From assembly GCF_001524445.2 (NCBI RefSeq), contig NZ_CP013417.1, forward strand, positions 3,596,001 to 3,660,000: a DNA stretch of 64,000 nucleotides, given 5' to 3'. Positions 21,370-30,010 of the stretch are shown piece by piece; the first letter of the stretch is position 1, and each line of letters starts with the position of its first letter. The position numbers and the translations under genes are program-made. The notes below the pieces were generated by a model, which was not told the origin of the DNA, searched no databases, and worked only from the letters and a program-made list of their open reading frames with translations. The DNA comes from Burkholderia savannae. Its GTDB lineage: Bacteria > Pseudomonadota > Gammaproteobacteria > Burkholderiales > Burkholderiaceae.

Positions 21370-22008
21370 ATGAAAAAACTGCTTAGCACGCTGTTCCTGT
21401 CCCTGAGCCTCGTCGCGGGTTTCGCGCAGGCGTCGCCGGCCGCGCCCGTCGCCGGCAAGGACTTCGAAGTGATGAAGTCGCCGCAGCCGGTGTCCGCGCC
21501 GGCCGGCAAGGTCGAGGTGATCGAGTTCTTCTGGTACGGCTGCCCGCACTGCTACGAGTTCGAGCCGACGGTCGAGGCATGGGTGAAGAAGCAAGGCGAC
21601 AAGATCGCGTTCAAGCGCGTGCCGGTGGCGTTCCGTGACGATTTCATTCCGCACTCGAAGCTGTTCTACGCGCTGGCGGCGCTCGGCATCTCCGAGAAAG
21701 TCACGCCCGCCGTGTTCAACGCGATCCACAAGGAGAAGAACTATCTGCTGACGCCGCAGGCGCAGGCCGACTTCCTCGCGACGCAAGGCGTCGACAAGAA
21801 GAAGTTCCTCGACGCGTACAACTCGTTCAGCGTGCAGGGCCAGGTGAAGCAATCGGCCGAGCTGCTGAAGAGCTACAACATCGACGGCGTGCCGACGATC
21901 GTCGTGCAGGGCAAGTACAAGACGGGCCCGGCGTACACGAACAGCCTGGAAGGCACGGCGCAGGTGCTCGACTACCTCGTCAAGCAAGTGCAGGACAAGA
22001 AGCTGTAA
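21370..22008 (+). CDS. dsbA: Thiol:disulfide interchange protein DsbA
   Basis: A 212-residue periplasmic oxidoreductase that introduces disulfide bonds into secreted proteins. It has a cleavable signal peptide (about residues 1-21, ending GFAQA-SP), the thioredoxin-fold active site FFWYGCPHCYEFEP (CPHC near residue 60) and the cis-Pro loop GVPTIVV. The membrane partner DsbB is not in this window. In B. pseudomallei DsbA is known to be needed for virulence. It follows the SPOR gene by 52 bp and precedes an SDR gene by 19 bp. Confidence 0.96.
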   Translation: MKKLLSTLFLSLSLVAGFAQASPAAPVAGKDFEVMKSPQPVSAPAGKVEVIEFFWYGCPHCYEFEPTVEAWVKKQGDKIAFKRVPVAFRDDFIPHSKLFYALAALGISEKVTPAVFNAIHKEKNYLLTPQAQADFLATQGVDKKKFLDAYNSFSVQGQVKQSAELLKSYNIDGVPTIVVQGKYKTGPAYTNSLEGTAQVLDYLVKQVQDKKL

Positions 22009-22027
22009 CCCCCCGCCCCGCGCCGGC

Positions 22028-22807
22028 ATGAACGCCCCTCTCCCGCTCAAGGTCTTCATCACCGGCGCGTCCAGCGGACTCGGCCTCGCGCTCGCCGCCG
22101 AATACGCGCGGCAAGGCGCGACGCTCGGCCTCGTTGCCCGGCGCGCCAACGCGCTCGCCGAGTTCGCGCAGCGCTTTCCCAAAGCCGCGATCTCGATCTA
22201 CCCGGCCGACGTGCGCGACGCCGACGCGCTGGCGCTCGCCGCATCGCGCTTCGTCGCCGCGCACGGGTGTCCCGACATCGTGATCGCGAACGCCGGCATC
22301 AGCAAGGGCGCGATCACGGGCGAGGGCGATCTCGCCGCGTTCCGCGAGATCATGGACGTCAACTATTACGGAATGATCGCAACGTTCGAGCCGTTCATCG
22401 CACCGATGACGGCCGCTCGACACGGCACGCTCGTCGGCGTCGCGAGCGTCGCCGGCGTGCGCGGGCTGCCGGGCTCGGGCGCGTACAGCGCGTCGAAAGC
22501 AGCGGCGATCAAATATCTCGAGGCGCTGCGGGTCGAGCTGCGGCCCGCGCAGGTCGCGGTCGTGACGATCGCGCCCGGCTACATCCGCACGCCGATGACC
22601 GAGCACAATCCGTATCCGATGCCGTTCCTGATGGACGCGGACCGCTTCGCGAAGCGCGCGGCGCTCGCCATTTCGCAGAAGACGGCGTTTCGCGTGATTC
22701 CGTGGCAGATGGGCGTCGTCGCGAAGCTGCTGCACGTGATGCCGCGCTGGCTGTACGACCGCCTCTTCGAGAAAGCGCCGCGCAAACCGCGGGCGAAGGC
22801 GGGCTGA
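22028..22807 (+). CDS. SDR-family oxidoreductase
   Basis: A 259-residue classical short-chain dehydrogenase: dinucleotide motif TGASSGLG near residue 13, NAGIS near residue 88, catalytic Ser and YSASK (Tyr-x-x-x-Lys) near residue 155. A helical C-terminal end (about 215-255) may contact membrane. It starts 19 bp after dsbA, so it is probably the last gene of that operon. The substrate is unknown; a lipid or fatty-acyl substrate is possible given the hydrophobic C-terminus. Confidence 0.9.
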   Translation: MNAPLPLKVFITGASSGLGLALAAEYARQGATLGLVARRANALAEFAQRFPKAAISIYPADVRDADALALAASRFVAAHGCPDIVIANAGISKGAITGEGDLAAFREIMDVNYYGMIATFEPFIAPMTAARHGTLVGVASVAGVRGLPGSGAYSASKAAAIKYLEALRVELRPAQVAVVTIAPGYIRTPMTEHNPYPMPFLMDADRFAKRAALAISQKTAFRVIPWQMGVVAKLLHVMPRWLYDRLFEKAPRKPRAKAG

Positions 22808-22826
22808 GCGCGCCGCCGCTGACGGC

Positions 22827-22880
22827 GGCGGCAATGGCGGCAATGGCGGCAATGGCGACGGTGGCGACGGTGGCGACGGC
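22827..22880. repeat. 9-bp tandem array, 6 copies in two variants
   Basis: GGCGGCAAT occurs three times (22827-22853), then GGCGACGGT-type units three times (22854-22880). A 6-bp GAAGGC-type repeat follows near 22917. The array lies just after an SDR stop codon and is not part of a recognised gene. Confidence 0.85.
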
Positions 22881-23039
22881 AGCACCAACGTCGACGTCGA
22901 CGGCAACGACGAACGTGAAGGCGAAGGCGAAGGCGGCAACGCCAACGGCGACACATCTTGCGCCGCGCCTTTCACCCATCCGTCACGCATCTCTCGCGCA
23001 GCCGTCGCACGGGCGCTTCAGCGGCGCTTCAACGAGCCT

Positions 23040-23753
23040 TCATGCGCCTGTCGGCGGCTGCGTGTAGACCGCCGGATCGGCCGACAATCCCGCCTTGACG
23101 CCGCGCGTCAAATCGTCGACGAGCACCTCGTCGCGGCCGGCGGCGAGCGCGTCGAGCGTCTGCCGGACGACGTCCTCCGGACGGTTCTTCGGCACGCCCT
23201 GCGCCTGCGCGACCATGTCGGTGTCGATGTACGCGGAATGCAGCGCGAGAACCCGCGTGCCCTGCTCGCGCAGCTCGTTGCGGATCGCGTTCGTCGCGGC
23301 CCACGCGGCGGCCTTCGAAATGCCGTACGCGCCGGCGTTCGGCACGCCGAGCCACGACAGCACCGACAGCACGTTGACGATCGCGCCGCCGCCGTTCTCG
23401 CGCAGCACCGGCGCGAACGCGCGCGCCATCGCGAGCAGCCCGAAGAAATTCGTATCGAGTTGCGCCTGCAGCGCGCCGCCGTCCGCATCCGCGACGAGCG
23501 AGCCCGTCCGGTAGATGCCCGCGTTGTTGACGAGCAGATTGACGTCGCGCAGGTCACGCGCGGCGGCGGCGACGTCGTCCGCACGCGTGACGTCGAGCCG
23601 CACCGGCTGCACGCCGGGCGTCGTCACGCGCGCCGGATCGCGCGCGGCCGCGTAGATCTTCTTCGCGCCGGCCGCCTTCAGCCCCTCGACGAACGCGCGC
23701 CCCAGGCCGCGATTCGCCCCCGTCACCAGTACGACAGCATCATCCAGTTTCAT
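23040..23753 (-). CDS. SDR-family oxidoreductase next to a MarR regulator
   Basis: A 237-residue short-chain dehydrogenase with TGANRGLG near residue 11, LLVNNAGIYRTG near residue 76 and the catalytic YGISKAA near residue 144. Adjacent divergent marR suggests it is induced together with that regulator's regulon. The start at 23753 gives the normal short N-terminus before the first beta strand. Substrate unknown. Confidence 0.9.
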   Translation of the reverse strand: MKLDDAVVLVTGANRGLGRAFVEGLKAAGAKKIYAAARDPARVTTPGVQPVRLDVTRADDVAAAARDLRDVNLLVNNAGIYRTGSLVADADGGALQAQLDTNFFGLLAMARAFAPVLRENGGGAIVNVLSVLSWLGVPNAGAYGISKAAAWAATNAIRNELREQGTRVLALHSAYIDTDMVAQAQGVPKNRPEDVVRQTLDALAAGRDEVLVDDLTRGVKAGLSADPAVYTQPPTGA

Positions 23754-23876
23754 TTCGATTCTCGCTGACAAGACCACGGTTACGCACGGCCGCCGCCGCG
23801 CACGCGAGCGCACGCGGTGCCGCCACACCCCGAACGAAGCCGCCTCGCCCCGATCGGCGAGCACAACTTTCCGCTC

Positions 23877-23898
23877 AACCGATGCATGCACATCGGTT
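23877..23898. promoter_or_regulatory. Perfect interrupted palindrome between SDR and marR
   Basis: AACCGATG and CATCGGTT (8 bp, perfect) flank the 6-nt spacer CATGCA. It lies about 125 bp upstream of the minus-strand SDR start and has the size of a dimeric repressor operator. It is different from the ATGCATATGCAT palindrome nearby. Confidence 0.5.
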
Positions 23899-23956
23899 CA
23901 TCCATCAAAACGGCGATCCACGGCACCGATGCGCCACCGCCGATCGACGCAAAATC

Positions 23957-23968
23957 ATGCATATGCAT
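23957..23968. promoter_or_regulatory. Probable MarR operator, copy 1 (marR promoter)
   Basis: ATGCATATGCAT is a perfect 12-bp palindrome, extended by flanking AAAA/TTTT to AAAATC...TTTTG. It lies 52 bp before marR, at the expected -35 place of a TAGAAT -10 box (23980-23985). The identical 12-mer recurs before the thiolase gene at 24642-24653. Confidence 0.65.
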
Positions 23969-24020
23969 TTTGTAAGTCATAGAATGTTCACTGTCGACGA
24001 ACGATTCCGAAGGACCCACG

Positions 24021-24452
24021 ATGAGCGACGCTCCAATGAGACTCCTGTGCCACTGCGGCACGCTGCGCCAGGCCACGCGCGCCATCACGTCGCTCTACGA
24101 CGCGCACCTCGCGAAGCACGGCATCCGCGTCACGCAGTTTACGATCCTCGCGGCCCTGCACGGCTGCGGCACGCTGCCGACGGGCGAGCTGGCGACGCGC
24201 CTGCTGCTGGATCAGACCACGCTGAGCCGCACGCTCGCGACGCTGCAGTCGAATCGGCTCGTGCGCGCCGAATCCGGCGACGACCAGCGCGTACGGCTCT
24301 GGAGCCTCACGCCGAAGGGCGCCGCGCTGTACAAGGCGTCGCGCGCCGATTGGGAAGCCGCGCAAAACGACGTGTATCGGCGCGTCGGCAAGCGCAACAT
24401 GCAGGCGCTCGACGCCGAGATTTTCGCGCTCGCCGAGGCGCTGTCGGACTGA
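24021..24452 (+). CDS. MarR-family transcriptional regulator
   Basis: A 143-residue winged-helix regulator with the DNA-recognition region TGELATRLLLDQTTLSRTLATL (about residues 55-75) and the beta-wing DDQRVRLWSLTPKG (about 90-103). Two Cys residues near the N-terminus (LLCHCGT) could be redox- or ligand-sensing. The identical palindrome before this gene and before the downstream thiolase points to autoregulation and control of the thiolase; the divergent SDR may belong to the same regulon. Confidence 0.92.
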   Translation: MSDAPMRLLCHCGTLRQATRAITSLYDAHLAKHGIRVTQFTILAALHGCGTLPTGELATRLLLDQTTLSRTLATLQSNRLVRAESGDDQRVRLWSLTPKGAALYKASRADWEAAQNDVYRRVGKRNMQALDAEIFALAEALSD

Positions 24453-24641
24453 GCCTCGCGGTTCGCCGTCCTTCCGAGCGCGTTTCGCGCGCGGCGCTTT
24501 CCTCCGCGCGACGCGACCCGCCGCCGCGCGACACGCGCACACGTCGTACCCGTCGTACCCGCGGCCTCATTCGCCGTTCCCCAGCCGTACTCCTCCCATG
24601 AGCGCCGCACCTTGCATCGGCAACGCGCCCGACCATAATAT

Positions 24642-24653
24642 ATGCATATGCAT
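24642..24653. promoter_or_regulatory. Probable MarR operator, copy 2 (thiolase promoter)
   Basis: The same ATGCATATGCAT palindrome as at 23957-23968. It lies 42 bp before the thiolase ATG and directly abuts a CATAATAT sequence (24634-24641) that could be the -10 box, a position suited to repression. Confidence 0.65.
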
Positions 24654-24694
24654 TCAAATGCCAGGCCGTCTTTTCCCCACGCATGGAGCGCATC

Positions 24695-25885
24695 ATGTCA
24701 GCCGATCCGATCGTGATTCTTTCCGCGGCGCGCACGCCTGTCGGCCGCTATCTGGGCAACCTCTCGTCGAAGCGTGCAACCGAGCTCGGCAGCGTCGCGA
24801 TCCGCGCGGCCGTCGAGCGTGCGCGCATCGATCCGGCGCGCGTCGACGAAGCGTACGTCGGCTGCGTGCTGAGCGCGGGGCTCGGGCAGGCGCCCGCGCG
24901 GCAGGCCGTGCTCGGCGCGGGGCTGCCGCGCTCGGTCGCGTGCGCGACCGTCAACAAGGTGTGCGGCTCCGGCATGCAGGCGATCCGCTACGCATTCGAC
25001 GCGCTCGCGAACGGCAGCGCCGACGTCGTCGTCGCGGGCGGCATGGAGAGCATGTCGAACGGGCCGTATCTCGCGCTCGGCGCGCGCGGCGGCTACCGCT
25101 CGGGCCACGCGAGCTTCTACGACCACGTCGCGCTCGACGGCCTCGAGGACGCGTACGATCGCGGCACGCCGATGGGCGAATTCGGCGAGCGCTGCGCGGC
25201 GCGCTACGATTTCACGCGCGCGGCGCAAGACGCGTACGCGACCGAATCGCTGCAATGGGCGCAGCATGCGCAGCGAAGCGGCGCGCTCGACTGGGAGATC
25301 GCGCCCGTCGACATCGGCAAGCGTCAAGGCGCGCAAACCATTTCGATCGACGAGCAGCCGCAAACCGTCGACGCCGCGAAAATCCCGACGCTCAAGCCCG
25401 CGTTTCGCGCCGACGGCACGATCACGCCCGCGAATTCGAGCCCGCTGTCGGACGGCGCGGCGGCGCTCGTGCTCGCGCGCGCGTCGGTCGCCGAGACGCT
25501 CGGCGTGCAACCGCTCGCGACGATCCGCGCGCACTCCGCGCATGCGCAGGAGCCCGAATGGTTCACGACGGCGCCGATCGGCGCGCTGCGCAAGCTGTTC
25601 GCGCGCACCGGCTGGCAGCCGTCGGACGTGGACGTCGACTATTACGAGATCAACGAGGCGTTCGCGGTCGTGCCGATGGCGGTGATGCGCGAATTCGGCC
25701 TGCCGCGCGCACGCGTGAACGCGCACGGCGGCGCGTGCGCGATCGGCCATCCGATCGGCGCGTCGGGCGCGCGCATCGTCGTCACGCTGCTCGGCGTGCT
25801 GCGCGAGCGCGGCGCGCGGCGCGGCGCGGCGAGCCTGTGCATCGGCGGCGGCGAAGCCACCGCGCTGGCGATCGAGCTGACGTAA
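24695..25885 (+). CDS. Acetyl-CoA acetyltransferase (thiolase), MarR-linked
   Basis: A 396-residue thiolase that condenses or cleaves acyl-CoA thioesters. Visible catalytic residues are the nucleophilic Cys in VNKVCGSGMQA (near residue 89), His in CAIGHPIGASGARI (near residue 350) and the second Cys in SLCIGGGEA near the C-terminus. The ATG at 24695 is preferred because GGAG lies 6 bp upstream; an ATG at 24683 is also in frame. A MarR-type palindrome overlaps its promoter. A paralogue sits at 32614..33807. A degradative or acetoacetyl-CoA role cannot be decided from sequence. Confidence 0.93.
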   Translation: MSADPIVILSAARTPVGRYLGNLSSKRATELGSVAIRAAVERARIDPARVDEAYVGCVLSAGLGQAPARQAVLGAGLPRSVACATVNKVCGSGMQAIRYAFDALANGSADVVVAGGMESMSNGPYLALGARGGYRSGHASFYDHVALDGLEDAYDRGTPMGEFGERCAARYDFTRAAQDAYATESLQWAQHAQRSGALDWEIAPVDIGKRQGAQTISIDEQPQTVDAAKIPTLKPAFRADGTITPANSSPLSDGAAALVLARASVAETLGVQPLATIRAHSAHAQEPEWFTTAPIGALRKLFARTGWQPSDVDVDYYEINEAFAVVPMAVMREFGLPRARVNAHGGACAIGHPIGASGARIVVTLLGVLRERGARRGAASLCIGGGEATALAIELT

Positions 25886-26059
25886 CGCCGCTGCTCCGCG
25901 GCGGCGCGCCGCCACGGCGTCGGTTCCGGCGCCGCGGCATGGTGCGTTCCGGCGCCGATTAACATCGGGCGCATATTGACGGTATGCTATCCCGCTGGCG
26001 TGCGGCCGCTGCGGCGTTGCCGCCCGCCGTCATCAGAATTACGCCACGTGGGAGATCTC

Positions 26060-27649
26060 ATGCGCTTCACGCTCATCGCCGCCGCCGCGCTCGTCGCCGC
26101 CGCCCCCGCCGTCGCCGCCGCGAAACCGTTGACGGTCTGCACCGAGTCGAGCCCGGACGGCTTCGACGTCGTCCAGTACAACTCGCTCGTCACGACGAAC
26201 GCGTCCGCCGACGTCGTGTTCAACACGCTCGTGTCGTACGACGAAGCATCGAAGAAGGTCGTGCCCGCGCTCGCGGACAAATGGGACGTCAGCGCCGACG
26301 GCCTCGCGTACACGTTCCATTTGCGCCCGAACGTCGCGTTCCAGACCACCGACTACTTCAAGCCGACGCGCGCGCTCGATGCCGACGACGTCGTCTTCAC
26401 GTTCAGCCGGATGCTCGACGACGCGAATCCGTGGCACAAGGTCGCGGGCGCGAGCGGCTTTCCGCATGCGCAATCGATGGGGCTCGTGAAGCTCGTGAAG
26501 GCGGTGACGAAAGTCGACGACTCGACCGTGAAGTTCGAGCTGAACGAGCCGAACGCGACGTTCGTGCCGATCCTGACGATGGGCTTCGCGTCGATCTATT
26601 CGGCCGAATACGCGGATCAATTGCTGAAGGCGGGCAAGCAGACCGACCTGAACGCGAAGCCGGTCGGCACCGGCCCGTTCGTGCTGAAGAGCTACACGAA
26701 GGACGCGGTGATCCGCTACGAGGCGAACCCGACGTACTGGGGGCCGAAGCCGAAGGTCGAGCGCCTCATCTACGCGATCACGCCCGATCCTTCGGTGCGC
26801 GCGCAGAAGGTGAAGGCGGGCGAATGCCAGATCGCGCTGTCGCCGAAGCCGCAGGACGTCGCGGCGGCGAAGGCCGACCGCGCGCTGAAGGTCGTCGAGA
26901 CGCCCGCGTTCATGACCGCGTTCGTCGCGCTCAACACGCAGAAGAAGCCGCTCGACAACGACAAGGTTCGCGAGGCGCTCAATCTCGCGTTCGATCGCAC
27001 GACGTACCTGAAGGTCGTGTTCGACAACACCGCGACGCCCGCGACGAACCCGTACCCGCCGAACACGTGGAGCTACGCGAAATCGATCGCGCCGTATCCG
27101 CACGATCCGGCGAAGGCGAAGCAACTACTCGCGGCCGCGGGCTTTCCGAACGGCTTCTCGACGACGATCTGGGTGCGCCCGACGGGCAGCGTGCTGAACC
27201 CGAACCCGAAGGCGGGCGCCGAGCTGCTGCAGGCCGACCTCGCGAAGATCGGCGTGAAGGCCGACGTGAAGGTGATCGAATGGGGCGAGCTGATCAAGCA
27301 GGCGAAGCTCGGCCAGCACGACCTGCTGTTCATGGGCTTTGCCGGCGACAACGGCGATCCGGACAACATCCTCACGCCGCAATTCAGCTGCAACTCGGTG
27401 AAGTCGGGGCTCAACTTCGCGCGCTACTGCGATCCGAAGCTCGACAGGCTGATCGCCGACGGCAAGGAAACGGCCGATCAGGCGAAGCGCGCGAAGCTCT
27501 ACGAAGCCGCGCAGAAGATCATCCACGACGAGGCGCTGTGGATTCCGCTCGGCTATCCGACCGCCGCGGCGATCACGCGTCCGAACGTCGCCGGCTATCG
27601 CGTGAGCCCGTTCGGGCGGCAGCACTTCGACGCGGTGTCGGTGCAGTAG
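26060..27649 (+). CDS. dppA: Dipeptide ABC transporter periplasmic binding protein (DppA-like)
   Basis: A 529-residue family 5 solute-binding protein with a signal peptide (about residues 1-22). It tracks E. coli DppA closely along its length: TVCTESSPDGFDVVQ at the mature start, FKPTRALDADDVVFTF, GTGPFVLKSY, ITPDPSVRAQK and GFAGDNGDPDN near residue 430. It should bind di- or oligopeptides in the periplasm. GGAG lies 5 bp before the ATG. No permease or ATPase genes follow; the next gene is a soluble ABC-F-like ATPase, so this binding protein is an orphan or works with a transporter elsewhere. Confidence 0.92.
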   Translation: MRFTLIAAAALVAAAPAVAAAKPLTVCTESSPDGFDVVQYNSLVTTNASADVVFNTLVSYDEASKKVVPALADKWDVSADGLAYTFHLRPNVAFQTTDYFKPTRALDADDVVFTFSRMLDDANPWHKVAGASGFPHAQSMGLVKLVKAVTKVDDSTVKFELNEPNATFVPILTMGFASIYSAEYADQLLKAGKQTDLNAKPVGTGPFVLKSYTKDAVIRYEANPTYWGPKPKVERLIYAITPDPSVRAQKVKAGECQIALSPKPQDVAAAKADRALKVVETPAFMTAFVALNTQKKPLDNDKVREALNLAFDRTTYLKVVFDNTATPATNPYPPNTWSYAKSIAPYPHDPAKAKQLLAAAGFPNGFSTTIWVRPTGSVLNPNPKAGAELLQADLAKIGVKADVKVIEWGELIKQAKLGQHDLLFMGFAGDNGDPDNILTPQFSCNSVKSGLNFARYCDPKLDRLIADGKETADQAKRAKLYEAAQKIIHDEALWIPLGYPTAAAITRPNVAGYRVSPFGRQHFDAVSVQ

Positions 27650-27872
27650 CGCTGCGACGCCGCCGCCGCGGCCCGCGCGCAACGACGCGCGCCGGGCCGC
27701 CCTTGTCCGCTTCGCGCGGAGCTTGCTAAACTCCGCGCATCTTTCCTCCGACGAATTCCGAGCCGCCAAGTGAACAACTGAGCCTTCCCCGAATGGTTTC
27801 GCCGCCGCGCGTTGCACTTCGTGCATCCCGTGCGCGCCGCGCGAAAGTCGCCACCCATTTTCGGAGGTGCTC

Positions 27873-28568
27873 GTGGCTCGGACCGCACCCGCTACCGCGC
27901 TCGTCGCGCTCCATCGCGTTTCCTTCCGCTTCGACGACGGCGTCACGCTGTTCGATTCGCTCGACCTCACGTTCGATCGCACGCCGACCGCGATCGTCGG
28001 CCGCAACGGCGTCGGCAAGAGCGTGCTCGCGCACCTGATCGCGGGCGGGCTCGCGCCGACGGCGGGTGCGATCGACCGGCATGCGTCGATCGCGTTCGTC
28101 GCGCAGCACGACGCCGGCGCGACACACGACCCACGTTGCACGGCCACCGCCGTCGCGCATCTCGACGCGCCGCTCGCGGCGCTCGAGCGCATCGCGCGCG
28201 GCGACGCGCGAGAAGACGACGTCGGCACGCTCGACGGGCGCTGGGACCTCGCCGAGCGCTGGCGCGCGGCGCTCGACGACGCCGGCCTGCCGATCGACGC
28301 CGGCACGCCCGCGCATGCGCTGAGCGGCGGCCAGCACGCGCGCGTCGCGATGATCGGCGCGCTGCTGTCGGGCGCGGAGCTGCTCGTCGTCGACGAGCCG
28401 ACGAACCACCTCGACCTCGAATCGGTGCGCGCGTTCGAGGCGGCGCTCGCGGATTTTCCGGGGGCGATCGTCGCGGTGTCGCACGACGCGGCGTTCATCG
28501 ACGCGCTCGCGCTCACGCATTCGATGCGTTGGACGGGCGAGGGATGGCGCTTCGAGCCCTCGGCGTGA
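27873..28568 (+). CDS. Half-size ABC-F-like ATPase, possibly an internal-deletion remnant
   Basis: The 231-residue product has one complete ATPase cassette: Walker A GRNGVGKS (near residue 42), signature LSGGQ, and Walker B with LLVVDEPTNHLD, the wording typical of ABC-F proteins, then a switch His in VSHDAAF. ABC-F proteins normally carry two cassettes in 500-650 residues. Here the start resembles the first cassette, while the part after Walker B (ESVRAFEAALADFPGAIVAV, ending in a Trp-rich tail) resembles the end of the second. GTG at 27873 is chosen because GGAGG lies 5 bp upstream. It has no transmembrane segment and no permease partner. Confidence 0.8.
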   Translation: MARTAPATALVALHRVSFRFDDGVTLFDSLDLTFDRTPTAIVGRNGVGKSVLAHLIAGGLAPTAGAIDRHASIAFVAQHDAGATHDPRCTATAVAHLDAPLAALERIARGDAREDDVGTLDGRWDLAERWRAALDDAGLPIDAGTPAHALSGGQHARVAMIGALLSGAELLVVDEPTNHLDLESVRAFEAALADFPGAIVAVSHDAAFIDALALTHSMRWTGEGWRFEPSA

Positions 28569-28643
28569 CGCCGGATCGCCGGCGGGCGCGGCCGGCGCGA
28601 CGGCGGGGATCGGATGTCGAATGCGGAATCGAGCCCGCGCGCC

Positions 28644-29723
28644 TCAGCCCGCGTGCCGGAACCGGATCACGCCGTCCGCGCCCGTCTCGCGCGCGAGCTC
28701 GCCCGCGAGCCACAGCAGATTCAGGTGAGCGATCGCTTCGCCGAGCGCGAAAGTCATCTGATGAATGTCGAGCCCGCCCCGCTTGAACATGATCGGCACG
28801 ATGTCGGCCGCGCTCATCGGCCGCTCGCGGCACGCGGCGCGCACCTCGGCGAGCCGAGCGTCGTGATGCGCGCGCAGTTGCGCGATGCGCGTGCGCAGCC
28901 CGCGAAACGGCTTGCCGTGCGACGGCAGCACGAGCGTGTCGGCCGCCATCGCTTCGTAGCGGCCGAACGAGCCCAGATAAAGCGCGAGCGGGTTTGCCTC
29001 CGGCTCGAGATCGAATACCGACACGTTCGTCGAGATCCGCGGCAACACCATGTCGCCGGAGATCAGCACGCCGTCCGCCGCGCAGTGGAGCGCGCAATGC
29101 TCTGGAGAATGGCCGTAGCCCGTGACGACGCGCCATTCGCGCCCGCCGATCGCGACCGCGTCGCTCTCGCGCAGCCGCCGGTAGCGCGGCGGCACCGCGG
29201 GCACGAGATCCGAGAAGTAGCTGCGGCGGCTGCGCAGCTTGTCGAGCGAGGCCGGATCGGTCAGGCCGTGCCGCGCGAAATGGTCGGCGGCGCCCGGTCC
29301 GCCCGCGTTCGAACCGTTGCCCGCCGCCATCAGGCAGCCGAACAGGTATTCGCCGAGCGTCATCCACAGCCGCACGTTCCAGCGCGCGCGCTCGCCGCCC
29401 TCGCACAGCCAGTTCGCGAGTCCGAGATGATCCGGATGACAGTGCGTGACGATCACGCGCAGCACGGGCAGGCCGTCCAGATGCGCGTCGAAGATCCGCT
29501 CCCAGTGCGCCTTGATGTCCGCCGACGCGATCCCGCAGTCGACGATCGTCCAGCCCGCCTGCCCGTCGATCTCGTCGCGCAACAGCCAAAGATTGATGTG
29601 ATCGAGCGCGAACGGCAGCGGCATGCGCAGCCAGCGCACGCCCGGCGCGACCTCGACGAAGCCGCCCGGCTCGGGCAGCGTGTCGGCGAACGGATAATCG
29701 AGTTGGTGTTCCAGTGCGTTCAT
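28644..29723 (-). CDS. MBL-fold metallohydrolase
   Basis: A 359-residue metallo-beta-lactamase-fold enzyme with the metal motif THCHPDHLG (HxHxDH, near residue 93), further ligands in GYGHSPEHC (near residue 191) and an LPSHGKPF segment near residue 270. The C-terminal 80 residues are helical, as in glyoxalase II-like or hydroxyacyl-CoA-related members. No signal peptide. Substrate unknown; thioesters are common for this group. It converges with the ABC-F-like gene and is divergent from aceK. Confidence 0.88.
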   Translation of the reverse strand: MNALEHQLDYPFADTLPEPGGFVEVAPGVRWLRMPLPFALDHINLWLLRDEIDGQAGWTIVDCGIASADIKAHWERIFDAHLDGLPVLRVIVTHCHPDHLGLANWLCEGGERARWNVRLWMTLGEYLFGCLMAAGNGSNAGGPGAADHFARHGLTDPASLDKLRSRRSYFSDLVPAVPPRYRRLRESDAVAIGGREWRVVTGYGHSPEHCALHCAADGVLISGDMVLPRISTNVSVFDLEPEANPLALYLGSFGRYEAMAADTLVLPSHGKPFRGLRTRIAQLRAHHDARLAEVRAACRERPMSAADIVPIMFKRGGLDIHQMTFALGEAIAHLNLLWLAGELARETGADGVIRFRHAG

Positions 29724-30010
29724 CGGGGGTGTCTCGTTGCGTTGTCGTCGGGCCCGCGGTGCGGCGCGAACCGGAACCGATTCTATCGCTCAACGCGAAA
29801 CCGCGCGCCGCGAGCCTTCGCGCCCCTGAAAAAAAGATCGCGCCACGATCCCGCGCGAACCCCGAGCGTTGCGGGAAGATCCGCGAAACGTCGGCGAACG
29901 TCGCTGAACCGTTCGCGCGGGCCGCCTGCGCCGAATCGCCCCGCGTTGCCTAAAGCGCGCCCGCCGGGCGCTAAAATGGCGTGAGCTTCCCGCCCGTGAG
30001 CCCGCGCACG

